Positions 11,201 to 21,100 of a stretch of DNA of 64,000 nucleotides are shown here, piece by piece. Numbering within the stretch: the first letter of the stretch is position 1; each line of letters starts with the position of its first letter. This DNA is from Rhynchopus sp. YZ270_cl-10 (lineage: Eukaryota > Euglenozoa > Diplonemea > Diplonemida > Diplonemidae). Both the position numbers and the translations under genes were made by a program. Where the stretch lies: positions 1,240,001 through 1,304,000 of the forward strand of contig OZ037882.1 of the NCBI GenBank assembly GCA_964035575.1, written 5' to 3'. Below the pieces are notes generated by a model. The model made no database searches. It worked only from the letters and a program-made list of their open reading frames with translations, and was not told the origin of the DNA.

Positions 11201-13502
11201 GCGTGTGCTTGGGTTCTTTGCGGCGCTGGTGTGTGGAGACAGTGTGCTGTACGAACGTGCCTGCACAGAGCTGCTTGCGGCTGTGAAGGCGACACGCGGC
11301 AGTGCAGGTGTAGTTGCAGGTCGAGATGCAGGTGTTGGTGGGGAGGGTGCTGTGACAGCAGGGTCGAATGCAGCAGCACTGCTGGCACGTGCACGCATCC
11401 CTGTGAGTGGGGAGGACCTGAGCGGGATCCGTGTGTCGAACTGCGACCTGCGCGGGTCTCTGTTTGTGGAGACGGTGCTGACGGGCGCTTCCTTCTCGAA
11501 CTGCTGGCTGGAGCACACTGAGTTCCACACCTGCGACATGGGTGGCACGATGCTGCCTGACTGCTCCCTTGGCACACCACTTCCTCCACTGAAGCATAAA
11601 GCCAATGATGTAGCAGTCACACCTGATGGCAGTCAAATGGTAACAGCTGGGGAAGACGGCAGAGTACATGTGTGGAGCATGTCTTCTGGGGAAGAAATTA
11701 TGGTCCTGAAAGGCACTTCGGAGGACATCTATGGAGTGGCAGTAACACCTGACGGAACCCACGTAGTTTCGTGCTCCGAGGACAAAGCTGTGTGTGTGTG
11801 GGATATGCACACTGGGGAGGCAGTGTTCGTCTTGGAAGGCCACGAAGGTGATGTGGAAGAAGTGGCAGTCACTCCCGACAGTTCTAAAGTTGTTTCAACT
11901 TGTCCTGAAGACGGCATCCGTGTGTGGGATCTCTCGACGGGGATGGAAGTGCTGGCAATAAAGTCGCCTGGCATTCGCAGCATGGTTATTACGAAGGATG
12001 GAAGTCAAATAGTGACATGCTCTGAGGAGGTGCTGTGCGTATGGGATCTGGTCACGGGGAAGCAGGAGATGCAGTGGCCTTGTTGTGCGCAGTCTTCGCA
12101 TGCACTGGCAGTCACTCCCGAGGGATGCCATGCTGTTTCGTGCTCTGATGGCGCACATCTTTGGAACCTCTCCACTGGGGCAGAGGTGATGGTGTTCCAT
12201 GCCGACGCTGAGTTGCTTTCAGTGGCAGTCACTCCCGATGGATGTCACGTGGTTGCTGGATCCGAGAGCGGCACTGTGCACGTTTGGAGCATTTCGACTG
12301 GGAAGGACGTGACGGTGTTGCAAGGGCATGCTTCTGATGTGATTGCAGTTGCTGTGGCAGTATCACCAGATGGATGCCATGTGGTTTCATGCTCCCTCGA
12401 CGATACTGTTCGAGTTTGGAACATCACGACCGGGAAGGAGACACCAGGTTTCGAAGGATTCTCAAGCGGGTCTGTGGCAGTGGCCCCTGATGGATCTATC
12501 ATTTCGTACGGTGGGAAGAGGAACTCCATCTGGAATGCATCCACCGGCAGGCAGACACGGGTAGTTGAAGCAGGGACTACTAAACATGGTGATGCTGCTG
12601 CTGCCGTGTACCCAGATGGATCTCATGTAGTTTATTGCTCTTGCGACGACACTGGCGAAAGGAGAGCGTGTGTGTGGGACGTTGCGACGGGGAACGTGCA
12701 GCCTTTGTGCACAGACGATTCCAGTGAGTTTGCGGTGTTCCTGCAAGAGTCTGGAAAGCTGCGTTCCTGTGCAGTGTCTGCCGATGCATCTCATGTGGTG
12801 ACCTGTTCTGTTGAGTCTTCACATATGGAAGGCACTTTCGATACGTATGTGTGGAGCATGCCGACTGGGATGCAGGTGTCAGAATATGCAGGAACTACTT
12901 GCAGTCCCGACGGAGTCGTAGTGACTCCTGATGGAGTGCATGTGGTTTCGTACTATCGTGATTTCTTCGTACACATGTGGAAACTTCACACTGGAGAAGA
13001 GACGATGGTGTTCAAAGGACATACTGAACGTGTCCGCGACGTGGCCGTCACTCGCGATGGATCTCGTCTTGTTTCATGCTCTTACGACAAGACTGTGCGT
13101 GTGTGGGATGTTGCCAGCGGGAAGGAGGTCTTCACCTTGGAGCATGATGGTTCCGTGTGGGGAGTGACACTAACACCTGATGGAGCTCACGTGGTGTCGA
13201 GTACGGACAGTGTGAGTGTGTGGAGCATGACCACTGGTGAGAAGGTGGCAGAGATCAGTGCGCATTGTGAATTAATCAGACTTGCTGTGAGCCCTGATGG
13301 ACGCGAAGTGATCTGTGCTTGCGATGACAACACTGTGCGTGTGTGGACCATCTGTACTGGGGAAGACGGCACGATTGATAGGTTGCGGCTGAAGAGAGTG
13401 ATCGGTGTTCCTCCAACAGTTCCTCGTGCATTTGGCTGTCGCAATGCTGATGCTGTGGAACCTGAACTTGCGAGGCGGATTCTTTGTGCTGACGAGGAGT
13501 GA
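8226..13502 (+). CDS. N-myristoylated ANK-ADP-ribosyltransferase-NACHT-pentapeptide-WD40 STAND protein
   Basis: Single exon, 1758 aa. I chose ATG 8226 over the in-frame ATG at 8073 because it yields MGSVVSKKQ, a good N-myristoylation signal, preceded by an A-rich leader. Order of parts: an ankyrin-like segment (residues about 20-90); an arginine-type ADP-ribosyltransferase domain with the R-S-E signature, TVFRGI (about 398), SFTSTT (about 418) and SEDELLY (about 460) giving the ExE pair; NACHT NTPase with Walker A GEGGSGKTS (about 612) and Walker B VVLVLDSLDE (about 714); pentapeptide-like repeats (about 1060-1105); then 14 WD40 repeats (about 1121-1720), enough for two 7-blade propellers. 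In STAND proteins the repeats sense a ligand, the NACHT oligomerises and the N-terminal domain acts. Here the effector would be NAD-dependent ADP-ribosylation at a membrane (inference). An (EK)n tract sits at 10648-10685. All catalytic motifs look intact. Confidence 0.93.
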   Translation: MGSVVSKKQQYDVAKSILCKDRHVDAVYGRSRRTMLHSAVLAGDVEAVRFLVQSGAGNVRDRDGKVPLWYALQHRDADVRGRLEAELGAHAVQILVEVEDAVQVYLTHGVATTTTTRTTGVAVERSSEDATTAPLTDPHMDMAKDTNTSTGDRHLGEDDLDGDMSALRHIDGRKVEWLRKADDSNKNSNGGEDLLCWLRDLPKVDRPLGYTDEHVRHMEAGFRVVCKRLLEDIKKRREAAETRGGHVEVEDWMAARDPFELLLSGFLFTSDCVEYVLDSGGDVVCDEKKGTAQIAKGTDGELRYIKLTERAVLDNHGSAADVKSQSLALYMTMNTAMRAVGQLAAVKEWKGTPEKTALNVFELSPAPPQLHVIATFAPLIRGLDRLIGSRRKQLRTVFRGIDVNVSAKYALNTHIVWNSFTSTTLKRDVARSFMYGKGGTFFVVVAKEGAADVKFSSVYASEDELLYTANIEYRVQWKLSPTLLRMMGLRFDVIVMQEVCSGVGKGVGVGETSAAEQVGALQEVMGHTVAFFEDYLAQYVEGRVGDDTRVDDSETRPLMEEARKWLRARGGGGGGGKQMSSVCTQAAAGTERKPDVEAREERQGTCGVLCVIGEGGSGKTSASIAILSDLATSARKSESTSNEDTTTSRNRNRNSVVSDVTTAADAKPYFPVFVALPTVKQHLLEKGGLDRFVLESFALREADRAFLAETYEVVLVLDSLDEVGLTQEDVGAVVAEGGLLCRHPWVEAHCSAVVTVRGEYLKGVGTSPSGVCGAGVRALYIQPFREVDARTYIKRANTAWEKEHKEKKEKEKEKEKEKEKSSHKEERTVFVREEDVEGLVLLRNPFVLHMACHAQCSGKASEEVIYETYLETWTKKEMASGGVAVAVSDVSLEDVLRAGELVACRMLETNEWQGTVGVASELLDSQHGVCEAVRDACFRCLPLRIEDFGEERSAFTFRHKSLGEHLAARRLARDPAGTLGALVQRSFSKDSQRVLGFFAALVCGDSVLYERACTELLAAVKATRGSAGVVAGRDAGVGGEGAVTAGSNAAALLARARIPVSGEDLSGIRVSNCDLRGSLFVETVLTGASFSNCWLEHTEFHTCDMGGTMLPDCSLGTPLPPLKHKANDVAVTPDGSQMVTAGEDGRVHVWSMSSGEEIMVLKGTSEDIYGVAVTPDGTHVVSCSEDKAVCVWDMHTGEAVFVLEGHEGDVEEVAVTPDSSKVVSTCPEDGIRVWDLSTGMEVLAIKSPGIRSMVITKDGSQIVTCSEEVLCVWDLVTGKQEMQWPCCAQSSHALAVTPEGCHAVSCSDGAHLWNLSTGAEVMVFHADAELLSVAVTPDGCHVVAGSESGTVHVWSISTGKDVTVLQGHASDVIAVAVAVSPDGCHVVSCSLDDTVRVWNITTGKETPGFEGFSSGSVAVAPDGSIISYGGKRNSIWNASTGRQTRVVEAGTTKHGDAAAAVYPDGSHVVYCSCDDTGERRACVWDVATGNVQPLCTDDSSEFAVFLQESGKLRSCAVSADASHVVTCSVESSHMEGTFDTYVWSMPTGMQVSEYAGTTCSPDGVVVTPDGVHVVSYYRDFFVHMWKLHTGEETMVFKGHTERVRDVAVTRDGSRLVSCSYDKTVRVWDVASGKEVFTLEHDGSVWGVTLTPDGAHVVSSTDSVSVWSMTTGEKVAEISAHCELIRLAVSPDGREVICACDDNTVRVWTICTGEDGTIDRLRLKRVIGVPPTVPRAFGCRNADAVEPELARRILCADEE
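10642..10687 (+). repeat. GAGAAG hexanucleotide repeat coding (EK)n in the NACHT protein
   Basis: About seven perfect GAGAAG units code a charged Glu-Lys run in the NACHT module between strand motifs. The frame is kept because the unit is 6 bp. Perfect units suggest recent slippage and length polymorphism. Confidence 0.9.
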
Positions 13503-14246
13503 GCGGACTGTTCGTACTTGCTCTTTGTGTTTGCCTCTTTTCCAAGACGAATGCAGTCTGAGTGACGAGGACGAATGGTGTTGACACTGCCTCGTGCGAT
13601 GGTGCCTTCATGCCACTGCGGGTGCGTTGTGCGAGGACAGAAGAGCGGCATATTCACACATCTTTTCCAAGATGTGTCGCGATTACACATGTTCTTTGAC
13701 CACTTGGTTTTTGGAGTGTCACACACTGCCACTTCCACATCTGTACACTATTCATTTCCGACTTTGCTTTTCCCTGGAGTTTGGGGCTCTTGCTGTTTCG
13801 TTTTACCAAGGTGGGGAGTTGAGGAATTCCACACACCTTCCATATTTTTGTGTTGAACGATTGAAAGCATTTTTGGGTTTAAATAGTTCGTTTAGGGGGG
13901 TTCTACTCCACTCAATAAATCGACACACAGGGATGAGCTTCTCCCAAGCCACATGTACACAAGGGTATGTTGCCCACCACAGTGACGATGGCGACGTGAG
14001 TGGTCTTTTCCAAGCCTCCTTGTGTTACCCAAGAGACGACAACAAATGATGGTGACAAACCTGCTTCCTTTCGCACTTCTGTGTGCAAGGTTCACCATTG
14101 CGACTTTTTGCGAGATGAACACGCACCGAGAAGCTTGCCCTTCAATGCTTTATCTATCTTATCTTCCTCCCGCCCAACCCTCCCCCACACACCATGCAGG
14201 CGTTACACACTGTCTGACGCGCGAGCAGACAGAGAACACAGCAACG
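13503..14246. other. Intergenic region without a recognisable gene
   Basis: Spacer between the NACHT gene and the next + strand gene. I see only short unconvincing open frames and T-rich tracts. Confidence 0.5.
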
Positions 14247-15082
14247 ATGAGGCTCGAGACGGCAGTGCTAGCAGCAGTGGTCACAGTGTGCTGTGTGCAC
14301 TCACTGTGGGTCTGTGCCAATGGCCACAGTATGCCTCGTCTTTCCCCACACTCAGACCCCCAAAAACCCAGGAAAAATTGTAAGAATTCCATTTCAATGG
14401 TTGGTACCCCAGAAATCCAAAAAACGAGGCGCGCGACAACTACGCACTACGTACGCAAGCAGTACGTAATATGGGGCCGTCACGACTCCACTGAACAGGT
14501 TTTAGAAACAAAACCCCACAAAAAGCCTCTCTGCGACCAATTGACAGAAAACCTGCCTGGATACTAGGGTTTATTATCAGATCCTTCAGTGTCCCACAAC
14601 AAGAGAGCTACATTTTTTTTTTGAGCACTTTTCCTGAACCGTTTGAACTACTCTTGTTATTCTCTGACAAAAAAAAAAACATCCATTTTTCCTACCTCCC
14701 CCTCTCCACAGGAGTTGCCACTGCGTACACCATCGCGATGGAGGAGCTGGAGGAGACAGCCAAGCAGCTCAAGACAAGCGACACGATTGACAGCATCTCG
14801 GACAGGCTGCGCGAGCTTGCGAAGGAGGTCACCAGGGAGGTGGACAAGGTCCACCACCGTGCAGACAGCAGCAGCGACACAGACGGCGACGAGGCCGAAA
14901 CCGCACACACTCAAGACCCGCATCTGCCCCCCTCAGTGGCAGCCCTGCTTGAACAGGCGAAGCACACAGTCGACATCGTTGCACACTTCAGCGCACGCGT
15001 GCAGGACCTGCGAAAGACCTTCGACCCCTACATCGACCAGATGAGTCTCAGTGAACGGCGTATGCTGTACAACTACATCTAA
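14247..15082 (+). CDS. Small predicted secreted/ER helical protein, two exons
   Basis: Exons 14247-14328 and 14712-15082 join in phase 1 across intron 14329-14711 (GTATGC...CTCCACAG), giving 150 aa. The first exon codes a typical signal peptide: Met-Arg, then a hydrophobic run VLAAVVTVCCVHSLWV ending near CANG. The mature part is helical and acidic (EELEETAKQL, RLRELAKEVTREVDKV) with a Ser/Asp linker and the C-terminus SERRMLYNYI. There is no ER-retention tail or further membrane segment. I do not recognise the family. The intron contains a dispersed repeat shared with 54236-54312. Confidence in exon 2 is higher than in exon 1. Confidence 0.65.
14404..14480 (+). repeat. Dispersed repeat J, copy 1
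   Basis: Sequence around ccccagaaatccaaaaaacg ... gcgacaactacgcacta ... gtacgcaagcagtacg is shared with 54236-54312 at high identity. It is intronic here and intergenic there. Confidence 0.85.
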
Positions 15083-15241
15083 AAGGGGTGTCGGGAAATA
15101 AAGGTCAAAGGGGCAAAGCTATTTCCCTTAAAGGATGGCTTTTTTTCACAGCACAGTCACCTTTAGAACGACCCACTGCAGATGAGGGATGAGCAGCAGG
15201 GTGTACCCTTAGCTGTCTGCTTTGCGTAGGGCGAAGCGCTG

Positions 15242-15273
15242 TTCGTAACAGTTCCAAGTTGGTACTTCATTGT
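15242..15273 (+). repeat. 32-nt block, perfect inverted partner of 55284-55315
   Basis: Starts ttcgtaacagttccaagttg and ends ggtacttcattgt. The exact reverse complement occurs 40 kb away at 55284-55315. The flanks do not match, so it is a short mobile or conserved scrap. Confidence 0.9.
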
Positions 15274-15848
15274 CGACGCATCAGACAACAGTGTTGGCCG
15301 GAGTCAGAGAGCCACTATCGTTGCAGCCACTGGAGCCTTGCCGCGGTGAACGCAAAAACTGTTCGAACACAGAGTCCACTGCGTCACCTTCAAGCCTGAC
15401 GTTCTCAGAAGACGCTTTGGCTTGGCGACATGTCAAAACCTGCACTTCAGTGCACACATACACAGGACGTTTTCACAGGTCTGCAGTGGGATCTGTGAAA
15501 GACATTTGACCCTCACACACTCTCACAGCATAGTGTATGTGGGAGAACATCTGTACAATCTGTACGGAGAGGGGGTGGTGTGGTGTGGCCTCTTGTACGA
15601 GGAAACATAGGTGGTGATGTGAAAAACCCTATTTTTTCTGCAAAAATGATGTGGAATACGTGGATCGAGTCTGTGGCAGAGAGAGGGGTACCTAGGAGGG
15701 AGGGGAGTGGGCATTTGAGCGTTCTAACAATTATAGTAGAAATTTACCCCCAAAAAAAAGTGCATTTTTTATTCTATTGCGACGGTTTTGTCTTCACCTT
15801 TTGGTGCTCAGGTCATGCATTAAGTATTGATCCGCTTCCTTCCGAAAA

Positions 15849-15935
15849 GGGATGTAGGACTTGCATGGTTGTGTGTCCACCCCCGGTATACCCGGTCATG
15901 TACCAGGATGTACACTGTTCACGAGAGTTTCAACT
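15849..15935 (+). repeat. Dispersed repeat C, copy 1
   Basis: ggatgtagga ... catggttg ... gtccacccccggta ... ggtcatg ... gtacactgttcacgagag matches 27664-27745, with a partial third copy at 28926-28965. Confidence 0.85.
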
Positions 15936-16012
15936 CTACTTTCTTTCACCCTTACCCATCCACAACACACAGCACAACACAACACAACACCCCAAAGCCA
16001 CTCCAACCCACC

Positions 16013-16420
16013 ATGTCCATGTTCCCCGCAAACTTCGCTCTGCACGCCGTGGGCATCCAGGGTGCCATGGCCGTGTTCTGTGCAGTGGGCATGACGTACT
16101 ACCGTATTACCTCGTTTGGCAAGACCCCCCACCCCGACCTGAAGAGGTTCCACGACCTCCAGCTGAACATGGCAGAGTACCACCCGCTGCTGATGGTGCT
16201 GTACGCTGTGCTGCACTTTGCGGCGAAGGGCTCGGGTGTCCCGCTGTCTGACGCAGCCAACTACGCAGTGCTCGCAGGGCTGCTGTCCAACCCTGCCTTC
16301 GCCTTCGGTGGGTTCCTCATTGGCAAGCCCGCTACGCCAAACCCTGTGCGTGCGTTTGGTGTCATGTCACGTTACATTTCTCTTCTCTTTATGTCGTACC
16401 ACGTCACCCAGCTGGTCTGA
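16013..16420 (+). CDS. MAPEG-like four-TM membrane protein
   Basis: Single exon, 135 aa. ATG 16013 lies in a ccaccATG context after an A/C-rich leader; the open frame extends upstream to 15827 but that part is repeat sequence. Four hydrophobic segments fit the MAPEG fold: residues about 7-28, 58-74, 82-105 and 113-133. The soluble turn DLKRFHDLQLNMAEYHPLLM resembles the MAPEG helix-2 signature (R..., N..E..P) that binds glutathione in this superfamily. MAPEG proteins include microsomal glutathione S-transferases and leukotriene C4 synthase and act in ER or outer mitochondrial membranes. The enzyme activity of this member cannot be told from sequence. The length is typical of the family. Confidence 0.75.
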   Translation: MSMFPANFALHAVGIQGAMAVFCAVGMTYYRITSFGKTPHPDLKRFHDLQLNMAEYHPLLMVLYAVLHFAAKGSGVPLSDAANYAVLAGLLSNPAFAFGGFLIGKPATPNPVRAFGVMSRYISLLFMSYHVTQLV

Positions 16421-16671
16421 TTTAGGGTGTATATGCCTGGTGAGGTGTTCGGTGTATTATTTTTTTTGTACACCCCTTTATTTGCTCTTCAAAATTTTGA
16501 CCTTTTGGCGTCAATTTTTAAAAAAACAACACACATTGTCTGTCCCATTCCCGTCTCTTCCTTACCCCCTTTTTTTCGAGATCAAGGTGACCAAAAGAGG
16601 CACCGAGAAGTGGAGGTTAACAAGACGGACGTTCCCGTCTTTTTTTACTCAACAAAAAAAAACACAGTGGA

Positions 16672-16748
16672 AATTGCACAACTGTGGCAACACAACCGAG
16701 GCAACTACACTACTCCAACAATTTATCAAAAAAAAGAAAAAAGCGGAA
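16672..16748 (+). repeat. T-family repeat copy (ACTACACTA ... TTTCAAAAA)
   Basis: gcacaactgtggcaacacaa ... ggcaactacactactccaac followed by aatttatcaaaaaaa. Close relatives are at 28365-28412 and 35017-35080. Confidence 0.9.
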
Positions 16749-17289
16749 AACCATCCGTCCATGTCTGCCCCGCACCACAAGGCGCACTGTCACAATCGTT
16801 AGTTGTGCAAATTGCTGGCCCATCTATGCGTGTGATGCTGGAGTCCAAGGGGCAGGTCTTCGCCTTGTTCGGTACCTCTCCCTTTCTTCTTACGATTACT
16901 AAACAAGAACTGCCTCAGAACTGAACCTACAAACCTTTCTACAGGGTAAGTAATACCAGGGGTGTCCAGTGCACTCATTTGTAAGACTACCCTAGGAAAG
17001 AATTTTTTCATAAAAGCTGCTCTCAAGGGTTCAGGACTGACGTCTATACCTTTTGTAGTACAAAAAGGCTTCGGCCAACATTGATGACATTGTACAGACC
17101 CTATTAGCCCCTAAGAGGGTTCTTAGGGTGTATGTGACTCCCTTCGACTTTTGTTTTTTAGTTTACCGTGATTGGAATAATGCTCGTAAAAAAGGTCGAA
17201 CTTCTAGAAAAAAAAAATCCTGAAAAGGTCGAACATATTTACGGTCGACAATTTTTCCAATTGCGGTACTTTTTTTTTGCTCAACTGGT

Positions 17290-17345
17290 GCTACTGGGAA
17301 ATCGGTCAACGACCTGTCAATATCGACCCCCTCTGGAGCACCACT
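17290..17345 (+). repeat. Dispersed repeat H, copy 1
   Basis: ctgtcaatatcgacccc ... ctggagcacca resembles 29225-29290 and 62345-62400. Confidence 0.6.
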
Positions 17346-17404
17346 CAACTATGTTTTTTTTGTTTTGCTTTCTTGTCTTTGATTGTGAAGTATACAAAAT
17401 GAAT

Positions 17405-17446
17405 AAGGTGACTAAGCACGAGAGGCTTAGGGTCATCTTCATAAAC
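17405..17446 (+). ncRNA. Hairpin-family element, copy 1
   Basis: Stem CTAAGC/GCTTAG, loop ACGAGAG, tail gggtcatcttcataaac then a T run. Not known to be transcribed. Confidence 0.7.
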
Positions 17447-17496
17447 TTTTTATCATCCATCTTCACTTTTTTACGCTCTTTATTTTACTCTACTCG

Positions 17497-17579
17497 CGGG
17501 TTGCCTACGATCGTAGCTCTTTTTTTTTTGATCGTAGTACGATCGTACCTACGATCGTAGTACGATCGTAGGCAACCCG
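17497..17579. mobile_element. 83-bp palindromic element
   Basis: Perfect 19-bp terminal inverted repeat cgggttgcctacgatcgta / tacgatcgtaggcaacccg, with internal repeated tacgatcgta blocks and a T10 run. It could fold as a long hairpin, a foldback or MITE remnant. There is no clear target-site duplication. Confidence 0.8.
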
Positions 17580-18158
17580 TGTCTAATAAGAGTCTATCTT
17601 CGCCTCTAGCTTGCCCCCCTCTTCCCCAACGTTGCACATTGCGCACTTCTTGTTGATACAGGCTGTAATACAGCCAAAAGAGAAGTGCTCATCATCGTGC
17701 AAAAGACCTCCCAAAACACAACGAGTATTTTATTTTTTACACCGCCTCTCTTTTTTTCTCAAACCCACCAGGGGAGGGAAAACCTCTACCATCCACCTTC
17801 ATCCTCCACCCCAAAAAACCCCCCTCCCGCAGAAAAGCCAGTTCAAACCCCACACCTTTGCGAAGTGACCCAGCGAGAAATGCATTTTTAACCCCTCAAA
17901 AAAAACTCTCTTCAATTTGTGAGGTGTGTGTAGCTCAGATTGGTTTTAGGGTTGTTCTGTTTATGCTTTGGCTGCTGTGTATTGTTTCTGCAAGATACCA
18001 CCTGATCCATCCCCTACAATTATATCAACACAAAGCACAGGGGAGGGGGGATAACCACGTACACAAACCGCCCCCCTTCTTTTTACTGGGGGGGTGCCTT
18101 TTTAATTCCCCCGTGATATTTTTTTTTTGGCGATTTTCCTGTTCAAAAAGAAAAAAAA

Positions 18159-21100
18159 ATGGCTGATAGCACCCTTCAGTCGTTTGGGGGTCTGACACTA
18201 TTGATGGGGGAGCCTGACGTATGCACATTTATTTCTCTTTCACCCTGCCCCCTTCACCATGGATTTCGTTCCATGCTTTCTATGATAAAACAACTTGTTG
18301 TCAATTCTAAAAAGATTGGAGGCAGCGCTGCGGGGCAAACAAAACGGATTTGAAAGAGACAGAAGCATGCTTGTTTCTTTGAGTGTGACACACCGTGAGA
18401 TGTAGGGTACGCCACGTAGTGCACTGAGCTCTCCTCCAGAGAAGGGAACGGAGGGAACGGGAAAAATTAATTAAATCAGCCCCGCTGATCAGATCTGCTT
18501 TTCTCCTTCCCCCCGACGACCAAAAGGGGGTGGGACACAGAATGCTAGTAGGTCAAGCATGCGGCGCAAGATTACACCATCACTGCTGCACTCACACTGT
18601 GAGGCTGAAGCTCCCTTGCGAGCACTTTGCAGTAGCGTAACAATTGCAAGATATCTACCTTCGTTCTTCGCACGGAGAGGAGGGCTTCTTGCTTGTGTGG
18701 TTGGCTGTGATCGAGACGTCTGCGTGCTGTATTGGCAGATCTTGCCGGTGCTTCATTAACACCCACGCTTTTTTGTTCACTTATTCATACTCCGTTTCCC
18801 TCCTTCCCCCTTTTCCTCAACAAAACAATAAAATAAACCTTTCACAAACACCCCTCCATCAGGCCTCGCGCAAAGGGCTCTCATGCGTGAACACTGCGTT
18901 GCGTCTGTTCGGGCTGGAGACGTTGTTCGGCTCTGCACAGCTGAAGGAGCGGAGATGGGTGGGGCTGAACGTGCTGCGTGCGGGTGTGAGCAGCGGCTAC
19001 AAGACGTACGCAGTGGAAGGGGGTGCCTCGGCCATCAACCAAGGCAAGCAGCGCATGCAACGTGCGAAGCGTCTCCTCAACGAGTCTGGTACAGGCATCC
19101 TCAACCAGTGGGACGAGGCGAAGGACTGCTACGCAGAAGCGGCTGAGGCGTTTCTGCAGGCAGGGGCGTGTATGTTAGGGGGGGAAATGCTTTGATTTTT
19201 TTTGTGGAAAATGACAGGTGCACCTTTGCTTGTTTTCCCTGTCGGCAACTCCCAAAGGGCAACACTCCGAGGGGGTTCGATGACCCCTGAGTGTCAGTGT
19301 GCGTCCCAGGGGGCGTTTTTTTGTACTGTCAACTTTTTTAGGGTAAATAATGAGTTTTTTTGTTGTGTCAACAATCACCTGCTAGTGCAGGATCTGTACT
19401 CAATGTCCCCCCTTTTTTTTTTTGTTAAAACGTCATCCCGCTCACCTCCCACAGACGTCGAAGCTGGTGAAGCCTTCTGGCTCGCTTCCGAATGTGTCGC
19501 CAAGCTAAGCTCAGACGTCGAGGAGGCTGGCTATCTTACACAGGCAGCTGCAGCGTATCTTTCCGTATCGCCGTTGGGTATGCACATTAAAACGCCCCAA
19601 GCCGAGAGGGCTAACAGTGCACGCTCCTGTACGCTTTTATTTTTTTGTCCGCAATGCCATCTTCAGGAACTTCATGATCTCCTCCATTGTAAACGTCGTT
19701 GCCTTTTTTTGGTTGTGCACCCTTTGTCAGCACAGCAGCTTCCTGAGCATCACTTTTGGAAACGCCTCTTTAATAGTCTTGTTCAGCTTTTGTTTGAACT
19801 TTTGTGTTGAGGATGGAACACACCGCCCACAGAGTGGTCTTAGCCACACTCCCGCTCTTCTTCTTAAGGAACAGCTTGAGGAATTTCTGTGTACATTTTT
19901 CTGGTTCTTGGTGACTCTTCTTTTACAAAGTCCTCGTGCATCTTTATCACCTGAAGGTAAACGTGCCCTACTAGCAACTCATCATCTGTATCGATTTCCT
20001 CAGACTCGTCGCTGTCGCTCTCCTCCGCATTCGGATTTTTTTTTCTTTTGTTGAATGTCTGAGGTGGAATAATTTTCCATAAACCGGGAAACTTTTTTTA
20101 CCCGGGAAAAAATCTGTGTTTTTCCGGGGGGAAAAAGCCACCACCCATCAGCTAGTCAACAGTGCCCCCTCGGGATTGGGTTTTCCACTGCAAAAAAATG
20201 CCCTCGCGCCAGCGCCATCAGTGCGGATTGTGAGTCTGTGAGCAGGAGCACTTCTGCGGGTGCGTCCCAGGTCGTGATGCCTTCCAAGCCAAGGCAGATT
20301 GCCACCAGCTCAGCCTGGTAACTGGAGCTCACTGTGCCCGCTCCGGTTTGCAGCTCCTTGGTGTGTGAGTGTAGTCGATCCCCCGCGTAGAACACGGCGC
20401 CAGCGGGCACTGTTGAGTGCTGTTGGGTGCCCTCGGGGAAAATGGCTTTTATTTTTAACGGTAAGAAATAGCTATTCAATCAGCATTTCGAAACGTATTT
20501 GGCGCAAAATTACCTCCGATTTAATCCATGACATGATGTTGATGTTTCACTTCCACCCCCTCTTCCATCCCCTCCTCCCCTCAGATGCTGTGACCTGCCT
20601 GCAACGTGCCATCAAGATCCACGCCGCGAGCGGCAGCCACTGCAAGGTTGCGAAGTCCGAGCGACAAGTGGCAGAGATCTACGAAGGCATCTACCAGCAG
20701 AGTGGCGACTGCCTCGACCTCGAGAGTGTCCTGCTCCACTACCAGCAGGCGGAGGCGCTGTACAAGGCAAGGGGCCCACAGTATCTTACGTATGCCACAA
20801 ATAGCAACGCCCTTTTCCCTCCACTCATTTTTTATGTTGAGACACTCAAAGCCCTCTTATTGAAGTGGGGATGTGACATATCCTACATTAATGTGCGATA
20901 TCGTAAGGCAAGCATGAAAATATGACGGCTTTTTTTGGAGTTCACGTTAAATTTGTTAACACACTCTGAGGTGGCTACACTACCCAACCAAGTTTTTCAA
21001 AGCAAATATTACATTTTTTAAAGACCGCCAAAACAAAAAAGAGCACACAACTTTCATTCAAACACCCTCCCCCACAGCGAACGCAACGTCTGCCTCTCGA

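Larger units (their letters stand above)
15083..16012. other. Intergenic region with repeat scraps
   Basis: No gene recognised. It contains a 32-nt block (15242-15273) repeated exactly in inverted orientation at 55284-55315, and dispersed repeat C just before the MAPEG gene. Confidence 0.6.
16421..18158. other. Repeat-rich intergenic region
   Basis: No gene recognised. It holds a T-family repeat (16672-16748), repeat H (17290-17345), a hairpin-family copy (17405-17446) and an 83-bp palindromic element (17497-17579), with long T and A runs. Confidence 0.7.
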
